Of a stretch of DNA of 64,000 bases, positions 24,122 through 35,300 are shown piece after piece. The stretch is from Reclinomonas americana ATCC 50394 (Eukaryota > Jakobida > Jakobea > Jakobida). Within the stretch, counting starts at the first letter, position 1. Each line of letters opens with the position of its first letter. The translations under genes and the position numbers were made by a program. The notes beneath the pieces were generated by a model. The model saw only the letters and a list, made by a program, of their open reading frames with translations. It did not search any database and was not told the origin of the DNA. The stretch covers positions 574,055 through 638,054 of the forward strand of contig PS015020.1 of NCBI GenBank assembly GCA_048213135.1, read 5' to 3'.

Positions 24122-25426
24122 TCACTCCAGTGGATCGTGATCGTGCTGCGGCATGCTGATGGAGGCGACTGTCCGCGTGACCGAATTCAAGAAGAACGGG
24201 AGCACCAGCATGGTCTGGTCGTCGCGGCCTCGGATCGTCAGCTCCACCAGGCACCAGTCGGCCGAGGCCGCCATCTCCAGGCCACACGTGACCTCGAGCT
24301 CATCGAGCTCATCGATCGACAGCGGCCGGGAGCCGTCGCGGCCGGCCAGGATACGCAAGTCGGCCTGGCCGAGGTCCTCAAGCAGCGGCAGGCTCTGCTC
24401 GGAGAGGGCGGCGTCGATGGTCTCCTGTGACACCTGCTGGTCGCCCTTGCGCCACAGGTACGCGAGCGCACGCTGGCACAAACCCTGCACCGCCTCGCCA
24501 CGGAAGGTGGCGCCCGACTGCAAAATGCGGTGGTTGCGCAGCATCAGCAGCAGCGGCAGCGCCTCAGCCGTCACATGCAAGCAGGCGGCCACCCAGTCGC
24601 CACGGCGGAAGGCCTCTGTCGCGTCGCGCTCGCGCTGGCGAGTGCGGGCCGCCTTCTCCAACGCACGCATGATGTTGGCCAGCGGACCGTGCTCGTCGGC
24701 GCCGCCGGCGCCATTCTCAGACTGCTGCAAGCCACTGTCACGCTTCCGGAACGTGTTGAGCAGCACAACAATCTCCTGATCCGGCTCGTCCATGTGGCGG
24801 TCAAAGTCCTCGCGGGTAATCTCTTGCGGAGCGCCCACCGTCTGCACCAGCCAGTGCATCTCCTCCGCCGTCTTGATGGTCAGCTTAGCCGATGCCTCCT
24901 TCAGCTTGGCGTTGGCCTGTGCGACCACCGCCTTGATGTGCGCCTCCGTCTGCATCACAAGCAGAAGCGCCTGCAACTGCGGCGAAGCATCCTCCTCCTC
25001 GGCGCCGTTGCCACCAGCAGCACCAGCCGCGTCGTTGCCGTTGGCATTGTCGCCGTTGCCATCGCCATCACCGCCCAGCAGCTCCTCCAGTCTGCGGTTG
25101 GTCGCCTCGCGAGCCGCGCCAGCAATAGCCTCCACTTGCGCCTCAATGTCCGCCTTCACGGCCTCCGCTCGTGCTGTCATGCGCTCCTCCAGCGCCACAA
25201 AGCGGCGCACCGACGCCGGACGAGTGAAGAGAAGGTGCATGCGGCGGCGCTCGCTTTCGTCGGCCACCTCCCAGTCAAAGGACTGGAAGACCAGACGGCC
25301 AATGGGGCCGATAGCCGGATCGATCTCCGGGCGAGCGGCATGCGCACGCACTGCCGAGGCGGCAAACGCTGCATTCTCGAAACCTGCGGCCATGGCCGAC
25401 GGGCTGTCAACATTCGGTGACGCCAT
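24122..25426 (-). CDS. Single-exon 434-aa protein of unknown function
   Basis: An uninterrupted frame starting MASPNVDSPSAMAAGFENAA. It has an acidic Gly/Asn linker (GGDGDGNGDNANGNDAAG) after about 120 residues and is otherwise mostly helical: a coiled helix AEAVKADIEAQVEAIAGAAR, then HIKAVVAQANAKLKEASAKL. The C-terminal part looks more like mixed beta (CLVELTIRGRDDQTMLVLPF). There is no signal peptide, membrane segment or catalytic motif I recognise. It is the only long intronless gene in the window and the only one with a convincing TATA box, which would fit high or inducible expression, or a retrocopy or acquired gene. Codon bias is like its neighbours. Confidence 0.68.
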   Translation of the reverse strand: MASPNVDSPSAMAAGFENAAFAASAVRAHAARPEIDPAIGPIGRLVFQSFDWEVADESERRRMHLLFTRPASVRRFVALEERMTARAEAVKADIEAQVEAIAGAAREATNRRLEELLGGDGDGNGDNANGNDAAGAAGGNGAEEEDASPQLQALLLVMQTEAHIKAVVAQANAKLKEASAKLTIKTAEEMHWLVQTVGAPQEITREDFDRHMDEPDQEIVVLLNTFRKRDSGLQQSENGAGGADEHGPLANIMRALEKAARTRQRERDATEAFRRGDWVAACLHVTAEALPLLLMLRNHRILQSGATFRGEAVQGLCQRALAYLWRKGDQQVSQETIDAALSEQSLPLLEDLGQADLRILAGRDGSRPLSIDELDELEVTCGLEMAASADWCLVELTIRGRDDQTMLVLPFFLNSVTRTVASISMPQHDHDPLE

Positions 25427-25545
25427 GATCAGAGTGTGTGTGTGTGATGAGAGCAGAAAGTTTGTTGAGGGGAAGGGTTGAGATTGTGAGCTCTCGAGAA
25501 GTCAAGGAAAAACAAAGTGTGTGCTGAGCGGACGCAGCTTCGGCA

Positions 25546-25555
25546 CTTATATAAG
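25546..25555. promoter_or_regulatory. Palindromic TATA box
   Basis: CTTATATAAG lies 120 nt upstream of the start of the 434-aa gene (minus strand). As a palindrome it could equally serve a plus-strand transcript into the open frames at 25556-26010. Confidence 0.55.
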
Positions 25556-26010
25556 CAACCCGACTGACAGGACGGCTATTCCCGTCAAAAAATGAAATCC
25601 GGCCAGAGTCGGCAAATCCTGAAAATGGATCCTCCCAGCTGTCGGGCGTGCCGGGAATTGTAGAGGCGGAGCAAAACAGAACGGGCGAGTTGTGCAGCGT
25701 GCTGGATGAGCAGGAACCTCAACTGGGCAAGAAGAAGCGGTAATCCGCCAAATCTGTCAAAGATATCGGAGGCTAATTAAAGAGAACGTCGACAGAAAGA
25801 CGGAAAGAAGAGGAAGCAGAGGTGGGAGAGGAATACGTACCCGCAGACCGGCTGCCGGCCAGAACAGACGACCTGGAAAAGACACGGCTGACAAGTCCAC
25901 AATTGAATGGTCAAATCTAGACGACATTACGAGTCATAAATTGACCCTCGACTTCTCTGCAAGACGACTGACGACACGAAATCGTTCTGACATAAATTGA
26001 CAGGCTCGCT
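25556..26010 (+). pseudogene. Unusual plus-strand coding-like interval, possible gene relic
   Basis: Lacking a clear start, the frame 25556-25742 reads NEIRPESANPENGSSQLSGV, then VEAEQNRTGELCSVLDEQEP and ends KKKR-stop. A GTAATC donor overlapping the stop (about 25740) and an acceptor at GACAG (25795) would join it to a second open stretch (KTERRGSRGGRGIRTRR ... TIEWSNLDDITSHK) ending near 26000. Alternatively the third frame (ERRKEEEAEVGEEYVPADRL) is read with two stops. An ATG at 25592 opens a short competing frame. The interval is A-rich compared with neighbouring genes. It is either a small gene with an odd start or a decayed gene or element; no family is recognised. Confidence 0.3.
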
Positions 26011-26184
26011 CTGCCACGTAATCAGCGACTGAACGACATAGCCTCTTTTTCTTTCACTGACATACAACAGAAAGATGCATTTCCCGCACGACAAAACCGT
26101 GCGTCGGCTGCTACATAGACACGCTGCTGCATACATAAACCTTTTTTCCTTTCCCCCTCCGACGGGTATGAAATATAGTTCCTG

Positions 26185-27431
26185 TCAGCGCGCACGGCTG
26201 CTGCCGCTGCTGGGAGAGCCAGCACCGGTAGCCGCAACCACCGACGGCGCGGCATCCGTCAGACCGGCCTCAATCGTCATGTTTTCCAGCATTCTGTAAC
26301 AGAAAAAACTGTAGAGTGAGCAGCAGACAGACAACAACGGGTGACTGCAGCGAACGCAACGTTGGGTGCTTCATGACCATGGCGCGGTACTCCTCATAGG
26401 AAATCACACCTGCGTGGGTGAGGTGTGAGATCATCCCCTTTTCTCACCAACCGAGAGAGAGAGACACTCACTCACCATCCTTGTCTTGGTCGGCCTCATC
26501 AAAAGTCGCCGACACCAAGCGATCCAGCTGCTGCGGCGACAACCGCAGCCTGTTGTCGATCAGCGACGCCTCCAGCATCTTCACCAACTCGTGCTTGTGA
26601 ATGCAACCGTCGCGGTTCTCGTCGTAAATCTCAAAGCTGACTGCCAGTCATCGTCAGACGCGATGATGCAGAAGGGTGAGCGCCATGAAAAGATAGAGAG
26701 AGAGAGAGAGAGACGCAACACTTCAGCTTCTCCTCGAATGTGCTCTCCTTGGAGAACACTGACAGGCCGGTGATGAACTCGCGGAATGTGATTTGGCCTA
26801 AGGAGGGTAGGGTGAGGGAGGAGGGGGAGGGGGGAGGGGGGAGGGGGGAGGGGGAAGGGGGGGGAAGGGGGAAGGGGAAAGGGGGAGGGGAAGGGGGAAG
26901 GGGGAGGGGGAAGGGAGAGGGAGGAGGGCGAGAAAAAGAGAGGAAGGAGACAGGGAAGTTGGGCGAGAGGGGAGAGAGAGAACGAGAAAGTAACGGCGGA
27001 GATGGAAAGAGTACGGCGTGACGTAGGAAGGGGGGAAGAGTGAGAGCGAGGGAGAGGGGGAAAAGGGAGGGAGGGAGAATGACACAGCGGGCAGGAACTT
27101 GTCTCTCTCTCTCCATCGTTGTAAGAGATCAATCGCTTTCTCCCTATTGGTCTCTCTTTCTCTCCCTTTCCCTCTCTCTCGCACACAAGCTGACCATTCC
27201 GATCACGATCAAGCAAATCGAACATGCGCTCAAAGTACCGTCCCTCCGTCACACCCAACGCCGCCAGGAACTCGCGCTTCGAGATCAGCAAATCGTCCGT
27301 CTGTGTGCAAACCCGAGGGAAAAAGGCAAGGAAGAGGAGAAGTGAGTGAAAAGAAACAGCGAACAGAGCAAGCTGTCAGTATTATCCTTGTCTCTGCCCA
27401 TATGCGTGTCTGTCTGTGTGCGAGTGAGCAC

Positions 27432-27497
<66 letters not shown>

Positions 27498-28629
27498 CGT
27501 CGTACGTACGTACGTACGTACGCGTACGTACGTACGTACTTACGTACGTCTACGTCGTCGTCGTCTCGTCGTCCGTGTCGNNNNNNNNNNNNNNNNNNNN
27601 NNNNNNNNNNNNNNNNNNNNNNNNNNNNNNNNNNNNNNNNNNNNNNNNNNNNNNNNNNNNNNNNNNNNNNNNNNNNNNNNNNNNNNNNNNNNNNNNNNNN
27701 NNNNNNNNNNNNNNNNNNNNNNNNNNNNNNNNNNNNNNNNNNNNNNNNNNNNNNNNNNNNNNNNNNNNNNNNNNNNNNNNNNNNNNNNNNNNNNNNNNNN
27801 NNNNNNNNNNNNNNNNNNNNNNNNNNNNNNNNNNNNNNNNNNNNNNNNNNNNNNNNNNNNNNNNNNNNNNNNNNNNNNNNNNNNNNNNNNNNNNNNNNNN
27901 NNNNNNNNNNNNNNNNNNNNNNNNNNNNNNNNNNNNNNNNNNNNNNNNNNNNNNNNNNNNNNNNNNNNNNNNNNNNNNNNNNNNNNNNNNNNNNNNNNNN
28001 NNNNNNNNNNNNNNNNNNNNNNNNNNNNNNNNNNNNNNNNNNNNNNNNNNNNNNNNNNNNNNNNNNNNNNNNNNNNNNNNNNNNNNNNNNNNNNNNNNNN
28101 NNNNNNNNNNNNNNNNNNNNNNNNNNNNNNNNNNNNNNNNNNNNNNNNNNNNNNNNNNNNNNNNNNNNNNNNNNNNNNNNNNNNNNNNNNNNNNNNNNNN
28201 NNNNNNNNNNNNNNNNNNNNNNNNNNNNNNNNNNNNNNNNNNNNNNNNNNNNNNNNNNNNNNNNNNNNNNNNNNNNNNNNNNNNNNNNNNNNNNNNNNNN
28301 NNNNNNNNNNNNNNNNNNNNNNNNNNNNNNNNNNNNNNNNNNNNNNNNNNNNNNNNNNNNNNNNNNNNNNNNNNNNNNNNNNNNNNNNNNNNNNNNNNNN
28401 NNNNNNNNNNNNNNNNNNNNNNNNNNNNNNNNNNNNNNNNNNNNNNNNNNNNNNNNNNNNNNNNNNNNNNNNNNNNNNNNNNNNNNNNNNNNNNNNNNNN
28501 NNNNNNNNNNNNNNNNNNNNNNNNNNNNNNNNNNNNNNNNNNNAGTGGACTCCTTTACTTTGTTCTTCTGTCGTCTCGTGTTGTTCTGTCCACCTCCTTT
28601 CTTCTCTCGCTCTCTCTCTCTCGCACTTG

Positions 28630-28676
<47 letters not shown>

Positions 28677-29363
28677 ATGAGTGCGACCTCCGTCTTCGTC
28701 TCTCACTCAATGTATTTTGTCGGCCCCCTCTCTCTCACCCGTACATGTGTGTGTGTGTGTGTGTGCGTGTGTGTGTTTCTCAGTCTCTTTTACTGTTCGA
28801 CTGTGACTGTCTTCGCTGAATGCTCATCTTTCTCTGCTTCTCTCACTCACACACACACACACACACACACACTCTCTCTCTCTCTCTCACTCACACTCAC
28901 TCGCTCACACATACACACAGAGTGGGAGAAAGAGTGAGAGAGAGTGAGAGGTGAAGTCTACAGACTGTCTCTCAACCTTCCCTCCCCTCTTTCCCACGTC
29001 CCTCTTCCTCACGTCCCTATTCCTCTCTCTCTCTCTCCTCTCTCTCCCTCTCCTCCTTCTCTCTCTCTCCCTCTCTCTCTCTCCTCTGTGAGTAGTCCCT
29101 CGCCCAATGTATTGACTGCTTATTTTTCTTCATCACTCACCTCCGACGATGAGATCTTCTTGAAATGCTCATACAAGTCGCGCACTTGCTTCTCAGAGAC
29201 TGCGAGAGAGCGCGAGTGTGTGTGAGAGAGAAACATGGACATCACCGAACTCAACTCTCTCTCTCTCTTTCTCACACACAGACAACGAAACAGTGTGTGC
29301 GTGCAATGTACTCCTCCAGCTCGCGCTTCGAAAGCTCAGTCTTGCTGCTCTTGCCGCCCATTT
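26185..29363 (-). CDS. Calcineurin-B-like EF-hand calcium sensor
   Basis: MGGKSSKTELSKRELEEYIA starts at 29363 and carries an N-myristoylation signal (MGxxxS/K). Exons then read FSEKQVRDLYEHFKKISSSE, TDDLLISKREFLAALGVTEG, RMFDLLDRDRNGQ, ITFREFITGLSVFSKE, FEIYDENRDGCIHKHELVKM, FDEADQDKDGVISYEEYRAM and MLENMTIEAGL. Two canonical Ca2+ loops are clear (DENRDGCIHKHE and DQDKDGVISYEE), plus a third, DRDRNGQITFRE. The order and the FxxGLSxF and MVxKHP marks match the calcineurin-B/CBL family, regulatory subunits of phosphatases or kinases at membranes. The intron between exons 2 and 3 (about 27300-29150) contains an assembly gap; another intron carries a long polypurine tract. Stop at 26185-26187. 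Confidence 0.8.
26805..27085 (-). repeat. Intronic polypurine/polypyrimidine tract
   Basis: About 280 nt of almost pure G/A on the plus strand, with many runs of four to six G, so it is C/T on the coding strand of the EF-hand gene. It lies between two coding exons and is prone to G-quadruplex or triplex formation. Confidence 0.85.
27430..28945. repeat. Intronic TG/ACGT microsatellites around an assembly gap
   Basis: (GT)n at 27434-27496, then (ACGT)n and (TCG)n up to N at 27581-28543; on the right side (TG)n at 28630-28668 and 28747-28776, (CA)n and (CT)n up to 28945. All of it sits in one intron of the EF-hand gene. Confidence 0.9.
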
Positions 29364-29371
29364 CGTGAATG

Positions 29372-29422
29372 AGTTTGTTGCGCGCACAGGACGCGAGTGG
29401 GACGGTTGAAGTTTGTTGCGCG
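29372..29422 (-). promoter_or_regulatory. Direct repeat AGTTTGTTGCGCG upstream of the EF-hand gene
   Basis: AGTTTGTTGCGCG occurs at 29372-29384 and 29410-29422, the second running into GGGAAAA (E2F-like GCGCGGGAAAA). Both lie within 60 nt upstream of the start codon at 29363. A related GTTTGCGCGCAAC lies upstream of the coiled-coil gene (about 23420). Confidence 0.4.
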
Positions 29423-29540
29423 GGAAAATGCAAACGCGGTTGCGAAACAATTGCCACGCTGCAGTTTGTGTCGTGTTATACAGTGCCCTCTCTTGAGACT
29501 TTTTTGGCCGACTCTGACCGCCAGTGTGAACAACTTCACT

Positions 29541-30241
29541 TCACTTGTTTGTTGGTCGCCCATTGCAAAAATGCGGCACGACAAAAATGTCCCATCCCTT
29601 GACGATGACCATTGGCAAACCAACCACAAATATACAAACACATAACATTACTTCTCCAACATGTACAGTCATCTTCCCTTTCAGGAGGCAAAGCCAATCA
29701 AACAGACGCTGAACTCGTTGAAGCTGGGTGCTGCAGTAGCGACGCGATGGATCTGGTTGCCCTGAGGCTGCGGCGCAGCTGCTGCGGGTGGGAGATTGCT
29801 TGCTCAGTTCTGGTTTACAGCGGAAAGCGAACATCGCATGCATATGGTCCGTCGGCAGAATCTCCACGCAGCACCTGTCCACCACTCGGCGCAGCTGGCC
29901 GCCCTCAATGCCCATCTTCTTCAGCGACGCCCGGGTAGTCTGCGCACACGATCCGACTTGCGTGAAAAACAATCGGCACGTACGTTACCATGGCCACCGC
30001 AGCGCAGCGCTCCATATGCATGCCATGGCCAGTGTGCGTTCGGATCTTCTCCACCAGCTCGGCATACTTCGGTCGTGCGCCTTCTGCAGTGCCCCCTCGT
30101 CCTTTGACGGTGAGCTTCACAATCAGCACCCTTGTCCAACGTCTGGTTTCCACAGTGCCAACTGGTCTTCTCCTGCGGCTGCTGCCGGCGCCAGTGCATG
30201 CGCACATTCAAGTCACTGAGCTCCTCCTTCTCTATATTCAT
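29541..30241 (-). CDS. Unknown protein of about 150-200 residues
   Basis: Starts MNIEKEELSDLNVRMHWRRQ at 30241. A GTGCTG donor joins in phase to EGARPKYAELVEKIRTHTGH and GMHMERCAAVAM; a GTAACG donor then leads to TTRASLKKMGIEGGQLRRVV, DRCCVEILPTDHMHAMFAF and a Ser/Gln-rich tail. The end is uncertain: the frame stays open to 29541, but a final intron is possible. I do not recognise a family. The start codon lies 15 nt from the stop of the upstream copper transporter gene on the same strand, so promoter elements must lie inside that gene. Confidence 0.45.
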
Positions 30242-30256
30242 TTTCTTGCGCTGCGC

Positions 30257-31313
<1,057 letters not shown>

Positions 31314-31444
31314 GGTGGGAAGAGGTGTGTGTTTCACTGCTCGCAGCGCACGACGGGAAGATTCGTTACTCGCAACCAACCATCGCCGATTCGAATCGCA
31401 TCTTGTTCACATATACAACTCCGACTCGCCCGCCAGCGACGAGC
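31314..31444. promoter_or_regulatory. Shared promoter interval between two divergent CTR genes
   Basis: 131 nt separate the two start codons (65 nt if the outer minus-strand ATG at 31379 is used). No TATA box is visible. Divergent, closely spaced genes of one family suggest co-regulation by copper; this is inference. Confidence 0.5.
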
Positions 31445-32164
31445 ATGTCTTCGACGTTGTTCGGCTTCTATGACACTCGCACAGGCGAAATGCTGCACCA
31501 AATGACCTTTGACTATGGTCACAAGGGCATTCTGTTGTTTCACGAGTGGGATGTGACTGAGTTGGGTCCTTTTGTGGGCTCTCTCCTGGCCTGGATGCTG
31601 CTGGCCGTCGCGCAGCAGTTTGTGCAGTGCGTAGTGTTGCCGTGGGTGCGACAGGTACGAAAACGTTATCACACTATACACACACACTCATGCGCTGCGT
31701 ATTCTCACGCGTGCACACATGTTCAGAGTGCTCGGCTGCATCGGAAGCTGCACAAGGGCCAGAGTACGTTGGGCGACAAGCTAATGGACTGTGAGGTGAA
31801 TCCACAGTTTGCGACACCAGAGGCGGCAACTCTCGAGTGCGCCACGGGCATTCAACCAGTGGAAAGCCCAGAGAGGCGTGACACTCAGCATGAGTTGTGA
31901 ACATGGGTTGATGGTGTAGGTGCTGCGCGCGCATGTAGCTTGCTAATCATGATATTCTATCCGCTGCAGGGAGTCTCCATCGGCATTGGTTCTGTGGTTG
32001 GCTCACTCGTGGCCAATGTGGGCCTTGGTCTGCACGGAGATCTTCGTGTACTGCGTGTCGACTGCCATGGCGTATGGCCTCATGCTGACCGTGATGATTA
32101 TGAATCTGTGGGTGTGGCTGGCCATCTCCATTGGCGTTGGACTGTCGTGGGCCATGTTCAGGTG
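31445..32164 (+). CDS. CTR-family copper transporter (copy 2)
   Basis: Exon 1 (31445-31654) encodes MSSTLFGFYDTRTGEMLHQM then TFDYGHKGILLFHEWDVTEL and helix 1; the Met-rich M..L.HQM segment precedes helix 1 as in CTR proteins. Exon 2 starts SARLHRKLHKGQ (cytoplasmic loop, about 50 residues). Exon 3 (from about 31971) gives helix 2 with YGLMLTVMIMN (MxxxM filter) and helix 3 with SIGVGLSWAMF (GxxxG), stop at 32162-32164. It lacks the Cys/His tail of its divergent neighbour and ends abruptly after helix 3, like some organellar or CTR2-type members. The donor of exon 2 is either of two adjacent GT sites near 31895. Confidence 0.86.
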
Positions 32165-32387
32165 ATCGCTCAGCCATTAATGCATTCGTCATGATAGATA
32201 ATGTCATGTCGACGAACGCCAACGAACGTGCTCCCAATGTACCCAGCATGCATGGTGACCATATGAACGAATACGTGACCCAACGTAATCCACCTGTAGA
32301 AAACGATCGAGAGTGGAGCACGATTGCCGCTGGCCAAGAGATACATGGTTGACAGTGAGCGAATCAACAAGAAAGTCCACTTTACCA

Positions 32388-35300
32388 TCAGCTGCCCCAC
32401 GTCGGCCCAAACCCATCGTACACAATCTGCGCATCTCGCGGATCGTCCGACGGGCAATCACACGCACCAGTATCGCCCTTGCTGGCGATAGTGAACGGGT
32501 ACGACAGGCGACCGCTCGCCGTTCGCTGCCTGTACGTGAGCGTGTGCAAAAAAAAATCAGTAACCGAACAGCCGTGCACTTAAAACGCCCCCCCCACCCC
32601 ACGCAACGAGCTGACGCAGTCGGCTGGTCGATTGTCACCATCGTTGGCGCGCCGGCACACCTCGAAGCGCGGCATGCTCTGGCGCCACTTGCTGCACACA
32701 ATATAGCGGGTCTCGATGCGGAGTCGCTTGCCGCGCAAGATCACCGTGTAGCGATCGTCGGGCGGCGTCGGGCCCATTTGCACATCGTTGATGTCGTGGT
32801 TGGTGAAGATTGAACTCATGCGATACGTGGCCAGGTCGACTGCAATCGTGTCGCCTGTTCCACAGAGTCAGACAAAGTGGGAGTGTCGCGCGCACGCGCG
32901 CGCGCCCACAACACAAACGCACCATCCGAGGCATTGGTGACGGCGGTCTCGATGGTGCGGAACGGGTTGCACTCGGCGCCGTTGCCGAGCACATCGCTGC
33001 CGAGCAAATGCACGTAGAGCACGCTGCTGCCGACGCGCAGACGGCCCGCTGTCATGTACGCCGAGTCGGTCGCGTCGATGCGCCCGCACACGGAGTACCA
33101 CTGTGCGGTCACTGCCGAAAAGTCAAACTGCAACACCAAGGTGTTTGAGTCGACCAGAGTCGACGACTGGTAGGTGGCCGCCACGTTGAGCCTGCACGAC
33201 AGTATGAGTACTGCGAGGAAGACTCTTGCTGCCTCCGTGTCTCCTCTTCCCCTCATGTCCACGCAACTCGCTCGCCTTGCAGCTAATGCTGCTGAGGACA
33301 AAGGCAGAGGCATCATCGGCAATGGTGTCCAAACCGTAGCCGTGCACCGTCAGCAGCTGCTGTGTGGCGCGCTGCAACTGTGTGGGTTCCAGGCGAGTGT
33401 ATCCATCTACGCATAGACCGACTGTAAGCCAGCCACCAGTAGGTGGCACGAGGAGTAGAGTCAGACGCACAGATTTGAAGCGGCACATCGGCCTCCGTGA
33501 AACCCACTCCGTCCGAGATGCGATAACACACGAAGTAGCGACCGGGGAGCGCCTTTTGGGTGTCCACCCGCAGTCTCCACGAGTTCCGCGGATCCGTGGC
33601 GGGAGAAGCAGCGGCATTGAATTGAAGGACCGTCACTGCCGTGTCCAGGACGGGCGATGGATCGATGCACTTGGTGGACGACAGCAGAACGCCGGTGCGC
33701 AGGGTGGCCGATGAGAGATCCGGCAGGGCGCAGCCGATCTGCGGCGAAAGGGAATGAATAAGCGACAAGGGAGGAAGGGAGGAAGGGAGAAGGGAGGAAG
33801 GGAGAAGGGAGAAGGGGGAAGGAGAAAGGGGAAATGGAGAGGGGGGAGAGGAGAAAAGGGAGACGGAAGGGGAAGACGGAAGGGGGGAAGACGGAAGGGG
33901 GGAAGACGGAAGGGGGGAGACGGAAGGGTGAAGACGGAAGGGGGAAGACCAAAAGGGGAAGGAGAAGGCCATCTTTCTCTTTCTCTTCTCTTCCACATCG
34001 CATTCCTCATTCTTCCCCTTCTCTTCTCCTTCTTTCCTCCTCTCTGTAACACTCTCTAATCCCGTCTCTTCTCCTTCTTTCCTCTTCTCCGTCACCGTCT
34101 CTTGTCCCGTCTCTTCTCGTTTTTCCCGTTCTCCTCTCTTCCACATCGCAAGCCTCTTTCCTCCCCCTTCTTTCCCTCTCTCTTCCCCCCCTCTCTGCCA
34201 CCCTCCCTTCTCTTCCCAGGAGCCAACATACCGCACTGACTACTTGGTTGTCGAGCTGGCGCAAGTACGCCGGCTGAAAGTACATGACGCTCCCTGCACA
34301 CCCAGCACCACATTTGAGTGAAAACACATCACACTGGCTCCAACGCAATTACACGCACCACCGACAGTGGCGGTGCGAATAGTCGACCCCGTCTGCAACC
34401 GACACATACACGAGGTCAGACAGCAGCGCCAACTTTGTCAATCCTCGCGCACACGCACCCCATCTGTGATCAGCCAAGACGTGCCCGACGGTCGCAGCAA
34501 CACATCCAACGGTACAAAGGACGACGACGCAGCAGCGCCATTGGTGCCGCCACCACCACCAGCGAGAGACGTCGACGATGATGCCACATTCGACGTCAGC
34601 GGGAGGATGTACAGGCTGTTGGTGGTCTGTAGTAACAAATCAGACGGCACGACTCAGTGCTCTTGCCCCGTCTGCCTCCACCACGCACCGCATCCACCGC
34701 GTACACTGTGTCGATGGTGGGCGAATACGCGATACCGCGCGGATCGGCAATGGCGGAGGACACGGAGGAGAGCGCGGCGGCAGCCACATCCAGCAGAGCA
34801 ATGCGGCCGAGACCGGAGAGAAGCAGTCGATTCTGCGCCATGAGAATGACCGCCTTGGGCGAGCTGTGCTCCGACATCAATTCGAAAAGTGGCACACGGA
34901 ATACAGAAGAAGAAGAACAACAGAACGCAACCTCACAGTGGCGCTAGCAGTGGAGCCAAAAGTCCACCCACTACCGCCCGAGATCAGTGTGCTCACCGAG
35001 CACGACGGCGGCGTACCGGCCTCGCACAAGCCGTGTCCCATGGAGCGAAAACGTGCACCCGTCTGGCGAGCCACCCGAACAACACGTAATCAGCACCCAT
35101 AACCACCACACGAGCGATTTGCACATACACAAACCTGCTCGGCGACCACCAACTGAATCGGATTCGCGAATGCCGCCGACAGCGGCACGTTGAACTGCGC
35201 AGCCGTCAGATTGAGACCATCGGCGCTGCCTGCCGCCCCCAGGCCCGCCAGCGTCGTGACAATGCCGCTGACCACCGAGTACGTGCGCACACGCGACGAG

